Source: Candidatus Ferrigenium bremense
Lineage (GTDB): Bacteria; Pseudomonadota; Gammaproteobacteria; Burkholderiales; Gallionellaceae
Direction of reading: 5' to 3'
Assembly (NCBI GenBank): GCA_019449635.1
Contig: JAGRPI010000011.1
Span: 1-64,000, forward strand
Length of the DNA: 64,000 bases
In this document: one piece after another, positions 44,853 to 55,736 of the stretch
How the letters are laid out: each line of letters starts with the position of its first letter
Numbering within the stretch: position 1 is the first letter of the stretch
Translations under genes and position numbers: made by a program
The notes under the pieces: model-generated
The model's input: the letters and a program-made list of their open reading frames with translations, nothing else
Told to the model about the DNA's origin: nothing
The model's database searches: none

Positions 44853-46388
44853 ATGGCGGTCGAAACCGAACTCAAATTGCGCATTGCCCCGGGGCAGCTT
44901 GCCAGGCTGAAGCGGCATCCGTTGCTCAGGAAACATCAAGTCACGTCCCCCGTCGCACGCCGCCTGCACAACATCTACTACGACACCCCGAAGCTCGAAC
45001 TGCATAAAGCGGAAATGGCCTTGCGCCTGCGCCGCGCCGGACGGCAATGGCTGCAAACCCTGAAGGGCGGCGGGTCGGTCAAGGCCGGGATGCACCAGCG
45101 CAACGAATGGGAGGTGCCGGTGAGCCGCGCGGCGCTGGATTTCTCCTCGCCGCAAACGGCGGAGTGGGAAGAGCATCTGCCGCTGTCGCTGCGCAAGAGA
45201 TTGCAGCCGGTGTTCGTCACCGATTTTTCCCGCACCAGCCGCATGCTGGACTGGCAGGGCGCGCAGATCGAACTGTGCATGGATCACGGCGAGGTGTGCA
45301 CCGAGCAGCGCAGCACGCCGGTCTGCGAACTGGAGCTGGAACTGAAATCCGGCGAGCCGGCGCAGTTGTTCGAACTGGCGCTGGCGCTGCTGGAGATCGT
45401 GCCGTTCGAACTGGAGCCGGTCAGCAAGGCGGAGCAGGGCTACCGGCTGTTGACCGGCCAGACCGACAAGCCGGTCAAGGGCGCCGCGCCGGGACTCGCC
45501 AGGACAGCCACGCTGGCGGAGGCGCTGCGAACGCTGATCTGGTCATGCCTGCTGCATCTGCAGGGCAATCTGCGCGGGGCGATGACCAACGGCGATACCG
45601 AGTATCTCCACCAGATGCGGGTCGCCCTGCGGCGTTTGCGCGTGGTGCTGCGCATGGTCGAAAAATTCCGCGCCGATGAAACGCTGAGCGCATTGAGCGG
45701 GGACATCGCGGCGTTGTGCGTCGCGCTGGGGCGGGCCCGCGAATGGGACGTGTTCATCGCCGAGACGATGCAGCCGATGTGCGCGCGCATGGCCGGCCAT
45801 GCAGGGTTGCAGGCCTTGCTGGCAGCCAGCGAGCGGCAACGCGCGGCCTGCTATGCCGAGTTGCGCGGCGCGCAACAGGTGCGCGAATTGCAGCGGCTGA
45901 TCCTGCGTATTGCGCTGTGGATGAACGGCACCTATTGGCAGGCGCCGCAAGGGGTTGCCGCGCCGCCGGCGCAGGATTTCGCCACACGCCGTTTGCGCAA
46001 GCTGGCCAAACGCTTCGCCCAGGCCGGACGGCAACTGGACACTCTCGATGACAAGCGGCTGCATGCGCTGCGCATCCTCGCCAAGAAGTTGAGATACAGC
46101 GCGGAATTTTTTGCCGCGCTGTACGACCGGCAGAAGACCGGAGTATTCCTCACCGCATTGAGCGAGGTGCAGGACGTGCTCGGCCAGATCAACGATGTGG
46201 CGGTAGCGCACCGCCTGCTGGACGAACTCGCGGCGCTACCGGAATTGGCCGCGCACCAGGAAGCGGTTGCGCTGGCCAAGGGCTGGATCGCGCACGGCCT
46301 GTCCCGCCAGCTCGGCGCATTGCGCAAGGCCATCCGGCGTTTCACCAGGCAGGCCGAGTTCTGGGATAATCCTAAAAATGATGATTAG
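44853..46388 (+). CDS. CYTH-CHAD fusion protein
   Basis: A 511-residue protein. The CYTH domain (about 1-200) begins with the diagnostic VETELKLRI and has the acidic/basic tunnel residues of triphosphate-tunnel enzymes (ELELELKSGEP). The CHAD domain (about 225-500) is helical with conserved His and Arg residues (LHQMRVALRRLRVVLRM, HALRILAKKLRYSAEFF) that bind polyphosphate. Inorganic triphosphate or polyphosphate handling is the usual inference. The ATG follows TGAGGCTGAC. The phosphate-stress genes lie only 8 kb away, but no operon link exists. Confidence 0.93.
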   Translation: MAVETELKLRIAPGQLARLKRHPLLRKHQVTSPVARRLHNIYYDTPKLELHKAEMALRLRRAGRQWLQTLKGGGSVKAGMHQRNEWEVPVSRAALDFSSPQTAEWEEHLPLSLRKRLQPVFVTDFSRTSRMLDWQGAQIELCMDHGEVCTEQRSTPVCELELELKSGEPAQLFELALALLEIVPFELEPVSKAEQGYRLLTGQTDKPVKGAAPGLARTATLAEALRTLIWSCLLHLQGNLRGAMTNGDTEYLHQMRVALRRLRVVLRMVEKFRADETLSALSGDIAALCVALGRAREWDVFIAETMQPMCARMAGHAGLQALLAASERQRAACYAELRGAQQVRELQRLILRIALWMNGTYWQAPQGVAAPPAQDFATRRLRKLAKRFAQAGRQLDTLDDKRLHALRILAKKLRYSAEFFAALYDRQKTGVFLTALSEVQDVLGQINDVAVAHRLLDELAALPELAAHQEAVALAKGWIAHGLSRQLGALRKAIRRFTRQAEFWDNPKNDD

Positions 46389-46508
46389 CCACGGATTTAC
46401 ACGGATTACCACCGATAAAAAAGCATTGTGGGAAATCCGCTGTAGGGGCGATTCATGAATCGCCCCTACCCATCGATAATCCGTGTCCATCTGTGTCCAT
46501 CCGTGGCT
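46387..46508. repeat. Repeat family C, copy 2, with a nested palindrome
   Basis: AGCCACGGATTTACACGGAT at the left and a CATCCGTGGCT right end. In its middle lies GTAGGGGCGATTCATGAATC with its inverted half, which looks like one repeat inserted in another. Confidence 0.7.
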
Positions 46509-46543
46509 GAATTGTCTTTTTCGGGGTGTACATGTATCTCTGA

Positions 46544-47983
<1,440 letters not shown>

Positions 47984-48002
47984 TCCTTGAGGCCATAATC
48001 AA

Positions 48003-48138
48003 ACTACGAAGATCACGAAGCAGAACAACCAGAGGCTCAAAGAATGGATGCCACTTCATGAATCGGGGTTGGCAGGGATGGGCGGCTTTATGCCCAACTC
48101 GCAAAAATCTTCGTGCTCTTCGTGGCCTTCGTGGTGAA
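48003..48138. repeat. Repeat family D, copy 2, between atpD and atpC
   Basis: CTACGAAGATCACGAAG at the left and CTTCGTGGCCTTCGTGGTG at the right are inverted ends of about 135 bp. It enlarges a junction that is normally only a few bases in N-ATPase operons. Confidence 0.65.
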
Positions 48139-48151
48139 GCGAGTTTTTAGA

Positions 48152-48559
48152 ATGAGAACCTTTTCCATGCACCTGCAGAGCGCGACGCAATACGAGCGCA
48201 TCGAGAACGTGGCCAGTTTCGTCGGCGAGGACGAGTCCGGCAGTTTCGGCATTCGCGCGCGCCATGCGCGCATGATGACTGCGCTGACCTACGGTCTGGC
48301 GCGTTATCAGTTGCGCGACGGCAGTTGGCGTTATCTTGCCTTTCCGCGGGGTATCCTCTATTTTGTGAACAATGCGCTTTACATCAGCACGCGGCGCTTC
48401 CTGCACGACGCGGATTACCAGCGCATCAGCAATGGCCTGCTGGAGCAACTGCTCAGGGAAGAGGAAGAGCTGCGGATAATCAGGGAAAGCCTGTATCGTC
48501 TGGAGCAGGAGATGTTCCGGCGTTTATGGCGGATGGGGCGACGCGGAGCCGGAATATGA
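48152..48559 (+). CDS. atpC: N-type ATPase F1 epsilon subunit
   Basis: A 135-residue epsilon subunit. The beta-sandwich core is VGEDESGSFGIRARHARMMTAL and YLAFPRGILYFVNNALYISTRR, and the C-terminal helical pair is shortened and charged as in N-type enzymes. The start at 48152 is right after the family D repeat; an internal ATG at 48167 is possible. The ribosome site is weak because the repeat replaced the natural upstream region. The TGA overlaps the next ATG (ATGA). Confidence 0.85.
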   Translation: MRTFSMHLQSATQYERIENVASFVGEDESGSFGIRARHARMMTALTYGLARYQLRDGSWRYLAFPRGILYFVNNALYISTRRFLHDADYQRISNGLLEQLLREEEELRIIRESLYRLEQEMFRRLWRMGRRGAGI

Positions 48560-48828
48560 ACGACGAACAGTTGCGCAGGTCGGTCGAGAAACAGGTGAAG
48601 CGCATGCGGCGCGCGGAGAAGGAGCGCCCCACGCTGCTCGCGCAGTCGGTGTTCATGGGTACGCTGGCATTGTTGTTCGTGCTGCCGGTGATCCTCGGCG
48701 CCTATCTCGGCAACTGGCTGGACGGCATGGCACAGGGTTATTCGATCCGCTGGACGATCGGGCTGATATTCGTCGGGCTGGTCGTCGGCGTCATCAACGT
48801 CTACATCTTCATCCGGGAGCGCGAGTGA
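48556..48828 (+). CDS. atpQ: N-type ATPase accessory membrane protein AtpQ
   Basis: A 90-residue protein with a basic N-terminal helix and two membrane segments (about 30-50 and 63-85). This fits the Atp1/AtpI-like AtpQ subunit that follows epsilon in N-type operons and is thought to aid assembly or Mg/Ca transport. Its start overlaps the atpC stop and its stop overlaps the atpB start (TGATG). The gene that normally follows, atpR, is absent. Confidence 0.8.
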   Translation: MNDEQLRRSVEKQVKRMRRAEKERPTLLAQSVFMGTLALLFVLPVILGAYLGNWLDGMAQGYSIRWTIGLIFVGLVVGVINVYIFIRERE

Positions 48829-49517
48829 TGGAAGCGGCAGCCGTCTGGTTTCACATCGGGCCGTTCGCGATCTCCTCCATCGTGGCGACCACTTGGGGGA
48901 TGATGCTGGCGCTGGCGATTTTCTGCTGGCTCGCCACGCGGCGCCTGACGCTCGATCCCGGGCCGCTGCAGACCATGCTGGAAGGCGCGGTCTCCGCGAT
49001 CGAGGCGGCGATAGCCGCGGTGCTGCCGGAGCGCGCGCAACTGCTGCTGCCGTTCATCGGCACGCTGTGGATCTACATCGCGATCTCCAATCTGCTCGGC
49101 CTGATCCCGGGGCTCAGTTCGCCCACGGGGAATCTGTCGGTGACCGCCGGTCTCGCGCTGCTGGTATTCCTGTCGGTGCACTGGTTCGGCGTGCGCAGCG
49201 AAGGGTTGCGGAGCTATCTCAGACACTATCTCAGCCCCACCCCGATCCTGCTGCCGTTTCATCTGATCAGCGAAGTGACACGCACCGTTGCGCTGGCGGT
49301 GCGTTTGTTCGGCAATATCATGAGCCTGGAAATGGCGGCTTTGCTGGTGTTGCTGGTGGCCGGGCTGCTGGTGCCGGTGCCGCTGCTGATGCTGCATATC
49401 GTCGAGGCGGTGGTGCAGGCGTATATTTTCGGCATGCTGGCGCTGATCTATGTGGCGGGCGCCATGCAGTCGCAACAGAATCTTGAACGAAACGAGGAAG
49501 GGGATGGCAATGAATGA
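48828..49517 (+). CDS. atpB: N-type ATPase Fo subunit a
   Basis: A 229-residue subunit a with five or six membrane helices. The essential Arg lies in EVTRTVALAVRLFGNIMS, and the last helix AYIFGMLALIYVAGA is typical. It forms the two ion half-channels against the c ring. The ATG at 48828 overlaps the atpQ stop. It overlaps the atpE start by 14 bases. Confidence 0.93.
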   Translation: MEAAAVWFHIGPFAISSIVATTWGMMLALAIFCWLATRRLTLDPGPLQTMLEGAVSAIEAAIAAVLPERAQLLLPFIGTLWIYIAISNLLGLIPGLSSPTGNLSVTAGLALLVFLSVHWFGVRSEGLRSYLRHYLSPTPILLPFHLISEVTRTVALAVRLFGNIMSLEMAALLVLLVAGLLVPVPLLMLHIVEAVVQAYIFGMLALIYVAGAMQSQQNLERNEEGDGNE

Positions 49518-49776
49518 CATGACATGGTTTACGGTACTTTCCACAGTCGGGGCGGCCTTGGCGATCGCGCTCGGCGTGATGTTCCCGGCGCTGGCGATGG
49601 GGCGCGCAGTCAGCCAGGCACTGGATGCGCTGGCGCGCCAGCCGGAAGCGGAGAAATCGATCACGCGGACCCTGTTCATCGGCCTCGCGATGATCGAATC
49701 GCTGGCGATTTACGTGCTGGTGATCGTGCTGATCATCCTGTTCCGCAATCCGTTGCTGCAATACCTGATCAAGTAA
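49504..49776 (+). CDS. atpE: N-type ATPase Fo subunit c
   Basis: A 90-residue hairpin of two membrane helices joined by the polar loop ARQPEA. The ion-binding carboxylate is Glu65 in IESLAIY. Using this start, residue numbers coincide with the well-studied Ilyobacter c subunit. Pro28 is kept, position 32 is Met instead of the sodium ligand Gln, Ser66 is kept, and 67 is Leu instead of Thr. This favours proton over sodium specificity. AGGAAGGGG precedes the ATG; a second ATG at 49510 is equally possible. Confidence 0.93.
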   Translation: MAMNDMTWFTVLSTVGAALAIALGVMFPALAMGRAVSQALDALARQPEAEKSITRTLFIGLAMIESLAIYVLVIVLIILFRNPLLQYLIK

Positions 49777-49787
49777 GCGGGCTGACC

Positions 49788-50537
49788 GTGGAATTCGACT
49801 GGACGACCTTCATTCTCGAAATCATCAACTTCCTGATCCTGGTCTGGATCCTGAAGCGGTTTTTGTATCGCCCGGTACTCGGGGTGGTTGCCCGGCGCCG
49901 CGCCGACATCGAGAAGATGCTGGCCGATGCCCGGCGCATCGAAGCCGAAGCGGGCGAACTCAAACAGCAGAACGAGCGCCGTATCGCGCAATGGGAGGAA
50001 GAAAAGGAAGCGGCGCAGGCGCGGCTGCGCGAGGAGCTGGCGGCGGAGCGCGAGCGCCTGATGGCCGCGCTGGAGGCCTCAATCGACGAGGAGCGCGAAC
50101 GGCGGCGCGTGCTGGACGAGCGGCGCCAACGCGACTTCGAGCGCGCGATCGAGGAGCAGGGCATCGCACAGGGTGCGGCGTTCTCCGCCAGGCTGCTGGA
50201 GCGGCTCGCGACGCCGGAACTGGAGGCGCGGCTGTATGCGCTGCTGCTGGAAGATTTGCGCAATTTGCGCGCCGAGGACAAGCAGGCCGTGGCGGAGGCC
50301 GCCGCCGCGCAGGGATTGCAGCTCAAGGTGCAGAGCGCGTTCGCGCTCGACGAAGGCAGGCGGGACGAACTGGCGCATGCGCTGGCCGACGTGACCGGCA
50401 AGGCGCTGCCGGTCGAATACCGCGAGAATCCGGAGCTGCTGGCCGGATTCCGGGTGAGCATCGGGCCGTGGATCCTGCACGCCAACCTGCGCGACGAACT
50501 GAAATTTTTCAGCGGTGCATTGCGCCATGCCGGATAA
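49788..50537 (+). CDS. atpF: N-type ATPase stator subunit b with delta-like C-terminus
   Basis: A 249-residue protein starting at GTG. The N-terminus has one membrane helix (FILEIINFLILVWILKRFLY). A long charged coiled coil follows (about 35-130). The last 70 residues (LQLKVQSAFALDEGRRDELA, then GFRVSIGPWILHANLRDEL) match the C-terminal part of the delta subunit. One polypeptide thus serves as b and part of delta, which explains why no atpH gene exists here, as in other N-type operons. Confidence 0.88.
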   Translation: MEFDWTTFILEIINFLILVWILKRFLYRPVLGVVARRRADIEKMLADARRIEAEAGELKQQNERRIAQWEEEKEAAQARLREELAAERERLMAALEASIDEERERRRVLDERRQRDFERAIEEQGIAQGAAFSARLLERLATPELEARLYALLLEDLRNLRAEDKQAVAEAAAAQGLQLKVQSAFALDEGRRDELAHALADVTGKALPVEYRENPELLAGFRVSIGPWILHANLRDELKFFSGALRHAG

Positions 50538-50547
50538 AGGCCTGATT

Positions 50548-50952
50548 TACCACGAAGGTCACGAAGGGCACGAAGAAAAAATTATTGGTCTTTTCGTAAT
50601 TCATAACAATGCATTTAAAGCCGACATTCCGGCGAAGGCCGGAATCCAGACAGTTATCAATACTCCCACGCAGTGGGGACAACACCCAAAACACGGCTTT
50701 GTCCGCTACGCGGAGTTATATGACAAGCTGGATTCCGGCCTTCGCCGGAATGACGAAGTGGCAGGTTTTGCATACTGTCGCCTTATGGAAACCTCAACCG
50801 ATTCATGAAGCGCAGTTGCTGACTTACATGAAGCTGGCAAATATCAGAACAGGGTTGCTTATCAATTTCAATACTGGGTTGTTGAAAAATGGCATCAAAC
50901 GTTTCGTGCTGTAATGTTAAATCCTTCGTGATCTTCGTGACCTTCGTGGTGA
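50548..50952. repeat. Repeat family D, copy 3, interrupted by family A
   Basis: CACGAAGGTCACGAAGGGC at the left and CTTCGTGACCTTCGTGGTG at the right are the family D ends, 400 bases apart. A full-length family A element (50622-50755) lies inside. The right end runs into the atpA start codon. No gene is seen in this 415-base stretch. Confidence 0.75.
50622..50755. repeat. Repeat family A, full-length copy nested in family D
   Basis: GACATTCCGGCGAAGGCCGG and the inverted CCGGCCTTCGCCGGAATGAC ends. The core (CTCCCACGCAGTGGGGACAA, TCCGCTACGCGGAGTTATAT) matches the copy at 15683-15814 with compensating changes in its small stems. Confidence 0.85.
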
Positions 50953-52452
50953 ATGGTTATGTTGACCGCTGATTCGCCGCTCGCCGCGCAGGCGCAATGG
51001 TTGTCGCGTTACCGTTACGGCCTGCGTTTGTCGGAGCAGGGCACGGTGGTTTCGGTCGGCGACGGCATTGCCTGGGTCAGCGGCTTGCCTTCGGCCCGCA
51101 TGGATGAAATCGTGCAACTCGATGACGGCAGCAGCGCACTGGTGTTCCACCTGGCGCGCAACCGGATCGGGGCGATCCTGCTGCGCCAGACCGAGCGGCT
51201 GACGGCCGGCACCCCGGCCTATCTGACCGGCCGGCGGCTGAGCATCGGCGTCGGCAACGGATTGCTGGGCAGGGTGATCGATCCGCTCGGCGCGCCGCTC
51301 GACGACGGCGGACAACTCGCGCCCGCGACACACCGTTCGCTCGACGTGCGCTCGCCACCCATCATCGCGCGCGATTTTGTGACGCAGCCGCTGTATACCG
51401 GCAACAAGATCGTCGATACCCTGATTCCCATCGGCAAGGGCCAGCGCCAGCTGATCATCGGAGACAACGGCAGCGGCAAGAGCGCGCTTGCGGTCGATGC
51501 CGTGATCAACCAGCGCGGCAAGAACGTCTATTGCGTGTACGTATTGATCGGGCAGAAACGTTCCGCCGTGGTGAACACGATAGCGATGCTGCGGCGCGCG
51601 AATGCGCTGGCCTATACCACGGTCGTGGCGGCGGAGGCGACCGCCATGCCCGGCCTAAAATATCTCGCGCCATTCGCCGGTTGCACCGTGGCCGAGGCGT
51701 GGATGGCCGAAGGGCGGGACACGCTGGTGGTGTACGACGATCTCACCACCCATGCGCGCAGCTACCGCGAGCTTTCGCTGCTGTTGCGCCGCCCGCCGGG
51801 GCGCGAGGCCTACCCCGGCGATATTTTTTACCTGCATGCGCGGCTGCTGGAACGCTCCACGCGCCTGTCGGCGAAGCAGGGCGGCGGCAGCATGACCGCG
51901 CTGCCGATCATCGAAACCGAGCAGGGCGAGATCGCATCCTACATCCCGACCAACCTGATCTCGATCACCGACGGGCAGGTTTATCTGGATCACGATCTGC
52001 TTGCGCGCGGTTTTCTTCCGGCGATCGATGTCACGCGCTCGGTGTCGCGCATCGGCGGCAATGCCCAGCACCCCAACATCAAGAAGGAAGCGGGGCGGAT
52101 GAAACTGGACTACCTGCAATTCCTCGAACTGGAGGTGTTCACCCGTTTCGGCTCGCGGCTGGAAGCCGGCATGGAAGCGCGCATCCGGCGCGGCCAGGTG
52201 CTGCGCGAAATGCTCAAGCAGGATCTGCTCACGCCCTTGCCGATCGAATTCCAGATGGCGTGGCTGGTGGCCTACAACGAGGGGCTGTTCGACAATCTCG
52301 AGCTGGGGCGGGTGAAACCGCGCATGGAACTGCTGCAACGGCAGGTGGAACGCGCCGGATTGAGCATAGACGAAGGGCGCGACCAGTGGAAAAGCCTGGT
52401 GCATGCGTGGCTGAGCGAAGAGGAGGCGCCCTCAGGTGAGCAAACGGCGTGA
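50953..52452 (+). CDS. atpA: N-type ATPase F1 alpha subunit
   Basis: A 499-residue non-catalytic nucleotide-binding alpha subunit. [13 protein letters not shown] is Walker A and [22 protein letters not shown] follows; the arginine finger lies in [13 protein letters not shown]. The start is the ATG at 50953 or 50959, and the only Shine-Dalgarno-like sequence (GGTGA) is part of the inserted repeat. Expression may therefore be weaker than in intact operons. It overlaps atpG by 17 bases. Confidence 0.94.
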   Translation: MVMLTADSPLAAQAQWLSRYRYGLRLSEQGTVVSVGDGIAWVSGLPSARMDEIVQLDDGSSALVFHLARNRIGAILLRQTERLTAGTPAYLTGRRLSIGVGNGLLGRVIDPLGAPLDDGGQLAPATHRSLDVRSPPIIARDFVTQPLYTGNKIVDTLIPIGKGQRQLIIGDNGSGKSALAVDAVINQRGKNVYCVYVLIGQKRSAVVNTIAMLRRANALAYTTVVAAEATAMPGLKYLAPFAGCTVAEAWMAEGRDTLVVYDDLTTHARSYRELSLLLRRPPGREAYPGDIFYLHARLLERSTRLSAKQGGGSMTALPIIETEQGEIASYIPTNLISITDGQVYLDHDLLARGFLPAIDVTRSVSRIGGNAQHPNIKKEAGRMKLDYLQFLELEVFTRFGSRLEAGMEARIRRGQVLREMLKQDLLTPLPIEFQMAWLVAYNEGLFDNLELGRVKPRMELLQRQVERAGLSIDEGRDQWKSLVHAWLSEEEAPSGEQTA

Positions 52453-53296
52453 GGTAAAGGAGCGTCTGGCCACACTGGACGAGATCGACGGCATCATGGT
52501 CGCGATGAAGAACCTGGCCCTGCTGGAAACGCGCAGGCTTGCGGCTTTTCTCGCCACGCAGCGCCGCGCGGTGGCCGGCATCGAAGCGGCTGCGCAGGAC
52601 TTCCTCAGCTTTTATCCTGAAATCGCGGCGCTTCCCGGCGGCGCGCGGCAACTGCTGCTGGTGGTCGGCTCCGAGCGCGGCCTGTGCGGCGACTTCAACG
52701 AAACGCTGCTCGCGCCGCTCGCTACGGCCATGCAGCAGGCGGACACGCTGCCGGTGGTGGTGGGGCGCAGGCTGGAAGCCAAGCTGCAAGGGAGTCAGCG
52801 CATCACCGCCTTCGTGGAAGGTCCCGGCGTGGCCGAGGAGGTGCCGGCGGCACTGGTGCGACTGGCCGGGGTGCTGGGCAAACTGCAGCAGCAGCGCCCG
52901 GAAGAGGCGTGGTGCATCGGCGCGCTGTACCACGACGAGGAAAGCGGCGCGCCGCGGCTGCGCCAGTTGCTGCCGCTGGAGTTGCCAAAAACAAGGCCGG
53001 CTTATTCCCATCCGCCGCTGCTCAACCTGGAACCGGCGCAGTTCCTCTCGCAGCTCACCAGCCAGTATCTTTACGCCGTGCTGCACGAGGTGTTCTACGC
53101 CTCGCTGATGGCGGAGAACCGCAAGCGGCTCGAGCACATGGACGGCGCCATCCGCCGCCTGGAGAAGGACGAGGCGAAACTGCGGCTGCGCTACAACGCG
53201 CTGCGCCAGGAGGAGATCATCGAGGAGATCGAGATCATCATGCTGAGCGCCGAGGCGCTGGCGGACCAGATGGCTGATTCTGACAGACACAGTTAA
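52436..53296 (+). CDS. atpG: N-type ATPase F1 gamma subunit
   Basis: A 286-residue rotor subunit. The N- and C-terminal helices ([20 protein letters not shown] and [23 protein letters not shown]-type) form the shaft, and the central [19 protein letters not shown] is the family core. It starts at GTG inside atpA. It ends the operon; a family C repeat begins at its stop codon. Confidence 0.92.
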   Translation: MSKRREVKERLATLDEIDGIMVAMKNLALLETRRLAAFLATQRRAVAGIEAAAQDFLSFYPEIAALPGGARQLLLVVGSERGLCGDFNETLLAPLATAMQQADTLPVVVGRRLEAKLQGSQRITAFVEGPGVAEEVPAALVRLAGVLGKLQQQRPEEAWCIGALYHDEESGAPRLRQLLPLELPKTRPAYSHPPLLNLEPAQFLSQLTSQYLYAVLHEVFYASLMAENRKRLEHMDGAIRRLEKDEAKLRLRYNALRQEEIIEEIEIIMLSAEALADQMADSDRHS

Positions 53297-53371
53297 GCCA
53301 CGGATTAACACGGATGTTCACGGATAAAAGCAGTGGGTTGTATCGGTATTAATCCGTATCTATCCGTGGCT
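53296..53371. repeat. Repeat family C, copy 3
   Basis: AGCCACGGATTAACACGGAT and ATCCGTATCTATCCGTGGCT are inverted ends. It sits between the 3' ends of atpG and the convergent efflux gene. Confidence 0.75.
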
Positions 53372-53398
53372 AATCGGTTTTCTTCAGGTTTGATTGAT

Positions 53399-54295
53399 TC
53401 AATGTGTGGTATGCACAGATAACAGGCATGGCTGATCGCCCGTCTCGACCTGGATGGTGGGATGCTCGATGTCGAACCTGTCGTGCAATGCGTTCACCAC
53501 GCGGCACAGGAAGTCATCGTCGGGCTGCCCGTCCGGCATGACGAGGTGGACGGTCAGCGCGGTTTCCGAGGTGCTCATCGCCCATATATGCAGGTCGTGG
53601 ATCGCGCTGACGCCGGGCAGGCTGGACAGGTAGTCCGCGATGTCGCCCAATTCGATCGAGGCCGGCACGCCATCCAGCGAAAGATGCAACGCGTGGCGCA
53701 ACAGATCCCAGGTGCCGATCAGGATCACCAGCGCGATCACCAGGCTGATCGCCGGGTCCAGCCAGGTCCAGCCGGTCCAGATGAATAGCGCGGCGGCGGC
53801 AACGACCCCGAGCGAGACCAGCGCGTCCGCCGCCATGTGCAGATAGGCGCCGCGCAGATTGAGATCGTCTTTGCTGCCGGACATGAACAGCCAGGCAGTG
53901 ACGCCATTGACGACCACGCCGATGGCAGCCACCACCATGACGGTGACGCCCTGGATCTGGACCGGATGGGAGAATCTGCTGATGGCTTCCCAGACGATGC
54001 CGCCTATCGCGACCAGCAAGATCAGCGCATTGAACGTTGCCGCCATGATGGTCACACGCCCCAGTCCGTAGGTGTGCTTCTGGCTGGGGCGCAACCGTGC
54101 CAGATAAAAGCCGCCCCAGGCTATCAGCAGACCCAGCACGTCGCTGAGATTGTGTCCGGCATCGGAGAGCAGCGCGAGCGAACCGGTCAGCCAGCCGTAA
54201 AAAGCCTCAACCAGCACGAACCCCACATTGAGCGTGACACCGACGGCAAAGGCGCGGTTATGGTTGTGGCTATGTGTGTGGCCGTGAGCGTCCAT
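53399..54295 (-). CDS. Cation diffusion facilitator (CzcD/ZitB-like)
   Basis: A 298-residue zinc/cobalt/cadmium-type exporter of the inner membrane. A His-rich N-terminus (HGHTHSHNHN) precedes six membrane helices. The metal site is in LLSDAGHNLSD (helix 2) and HMAADALVSLG (helix 5), an HxxxD pair. A cytosolic C-terminal dimerisation domain follows (about 215-295). The start at 54295 has AAGGAG at five bases. No metal regulator is adjacent. Confidence 0.93.
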   Translation of the reverse strand: MDAHGHTHSHNHNRAFAVGVTLNVGFVLVEAFYGWLTGSLALLSDAGHNLSDVLGLLIAWGGFYLARLRPSQKHTYGLGRVTIMAATFNALILLVAIGGIVWEAISRFSHPVQIQGVTVMVVAAIGVVVNGVTAWLFMSGSKDDLNLRGAYLHMAADALVSLGVVAAAALFIWTGWTWLDPAISLVIALVILIGTWDLLRHALHLSLDGVPASIELGDIADYLSSLPGVSAIHDLHIWAMSTSETALTVHLVMPDGQPDDDFLCRVVNALHDRFDIEHPTIQVETGDQPCLLSVHTTH

Positions 54296-54524
54296 GAAGT
54301 CTCCTTGCGGCAGATAAAATGCCAAATGGCGGGTTCATGCGCATCATCATATAAATAATCCATTTGCATGGAAACGTTTATTCGTGTTTATCGATAAATT
54401 TACCGGTTGTACGGCTGGCGGTTTATCGCCTGCCGGTGTTGTGCGATCGGAGTAGTGGAATGTTGACCGGTGACTGGCGGACCGAATGATGCGGCCGTTC
54501 TGGAAGCATCGGAATCAAAGGCCG

Positions 54525-54550
54525 AAAAAATCGGGGGCCATAGGCCCCCG
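54525..54550 (-). terminator. Rho-independent terminator of pstS
   Basis: On the minus strand CGGGGGCC and GGCCCCCG form an 8-bp stem with a three-base loop followed by six Ts, 29 bases after the pstS stop. Confidence 0.85.
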
Positions 54551-54578
54551 CGAAATAAACCGCCTTCCGTGAGCCGGC

Positions 54579-55631
54579 CTATTTCGTCAGCGAAGAACCG
54601 GATGTATCACGGATTTGATTCTTCCATGCCTTGCGAATCAGGTTCTGCACATTTTCCGGCAGCGGCACGTAGTCCAGGTCGGAAGCTAGGCTGCCGCCGT
54701 TGGTGTAGGCCCAATCGAAGAATTTCAGGACTTCCTTCGCGGTATCCGGTTTTTCCTGCATCTTGTGCATCAGGATAAAGGTCGCGCCACTGATCGGCCA
54801 GCTTTCCTTGCCGGGTTCGTCGGTCAGGATTTCATAAAAGCCCGGCGCCTTGTCCCATTGTGCATTTGCTGCGGCTGCCTTGAAGGAGGCGTCGCCCGGT
54901 TTGACGAACTGGCCGTCACGGTTTTTCATCTGTATGGGATTCATCTTGTTTTGCAACGCATAGGCGTATTCCACATAGCCGATGGAACCCTTGATGCGCT
55001 GCACATAGGACGCCACCCCCTCGTTGCCCTTGCCGCCGGTGCCGGCCTTCCAGGAAACCGCCGTGCCTTCGCCGACGCCGGTCTTCCATTCCGGGCTGGC
55101 CTTGGACAGGTAGTTGGTGAAGATGAAGGTGGTACCGGAACCGTCCGAACGGTGCACGACAGTGATGTTCTCGTCGGGCAGTTTGAGGTCCTTGTTCAGC
55201 GCCGCGAGGGCGGGGTCGTTCCACTTGGTGATCTTGCCCAGATAGATGTTCGCCAGCGTCGTGCCGTCCAGTTTCAGCGTGCCGGTTTCAACGCCGGCCA
55301 CATTGATCACGGGAACCACACCACCGATGACAGTCGGGAACTGCATCAGGCCGTCCTTGTCCAGTTTTTCCGGGGTCAGAGGCATGTCGGATGCGCCGAA
55401 ATCCACGGTCTTGGCGGTGATCTGCTTGATGCCGCCGCCGGAGCCGATGGACTGGTAGTTCATACTTACACCGCTTTTTGTCTTGTAGGCTTCGGCCCAT
55501 TTGGAATAGATCGGATAGGGGAAGGTCGCGCCCGCACCGGTGATGTTGGTGGCCGCCTGGCTTGCGCCCGCACAGGACAGGGCAGCAGCGGTGGTGATGC
55601 CGAGGATGAGTTGCTTGAGTTTGCTGTTCAT
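54579..55631 (-). CDS. pstS: Phosphate ABC transporter binding protein
   Basis: A 350-residue periplasmic phosphate-binding protein. The signal peptide ends SQA-A near residue 27. Phosphate-contact motifs are GAGATFPYPIYSKW, SIGSGGGIKQI, DFGASDMPL and VVHRSDGSGTTFIFTNYL. GGAG lies five bases before the ATG. The transporter genes pstCAB are not in this window. It is downstream of the porin gene with 105 bases between and no obvious own promoter, so both are probably read from the Pho-type promoter before the porin. Confidence 0.95.
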   Translation of the reverse strand: MNSKLKQLILGITTAAALSCAGASQAATNITGAGATFPYPIYSKWAEAYKTKSGVSMNYQSIGSGGGIKQITAKTVDFGASDMPLTPEKLDKDGLMQFPTVIGGVVPVINVAGVETGTLKLDGTTLANIYLGKITKWNDPALAALNKDLKLPDENITVVHRSDGSGTTFIFTNYLSKASPEWKTGVGEGTAVSWKAGTGGKGNEGVASYVQRIKGSIGYVEYAYALQNKMNPIQMKNRDGQFVKPGDASFKAAAANAQWDKAPGFYEILTDEPGKESWPISGATFILMHKMQEKPDTAKEVLKFFDWAYTNGGSLASDLDYVPLPENVQNLIRKAWKNQIRDTSGSSLTK

Positions 55632-55736
55632 GGAGTCTCCGTTTCGATTTCATTGCTTAAAAACACTGGCCCGGATCAACAACGCCTTGCGGCAAGATCT
55701 ATGTTGACCCGGTCCTTCCGGGTCGGCCGGGCGGGA

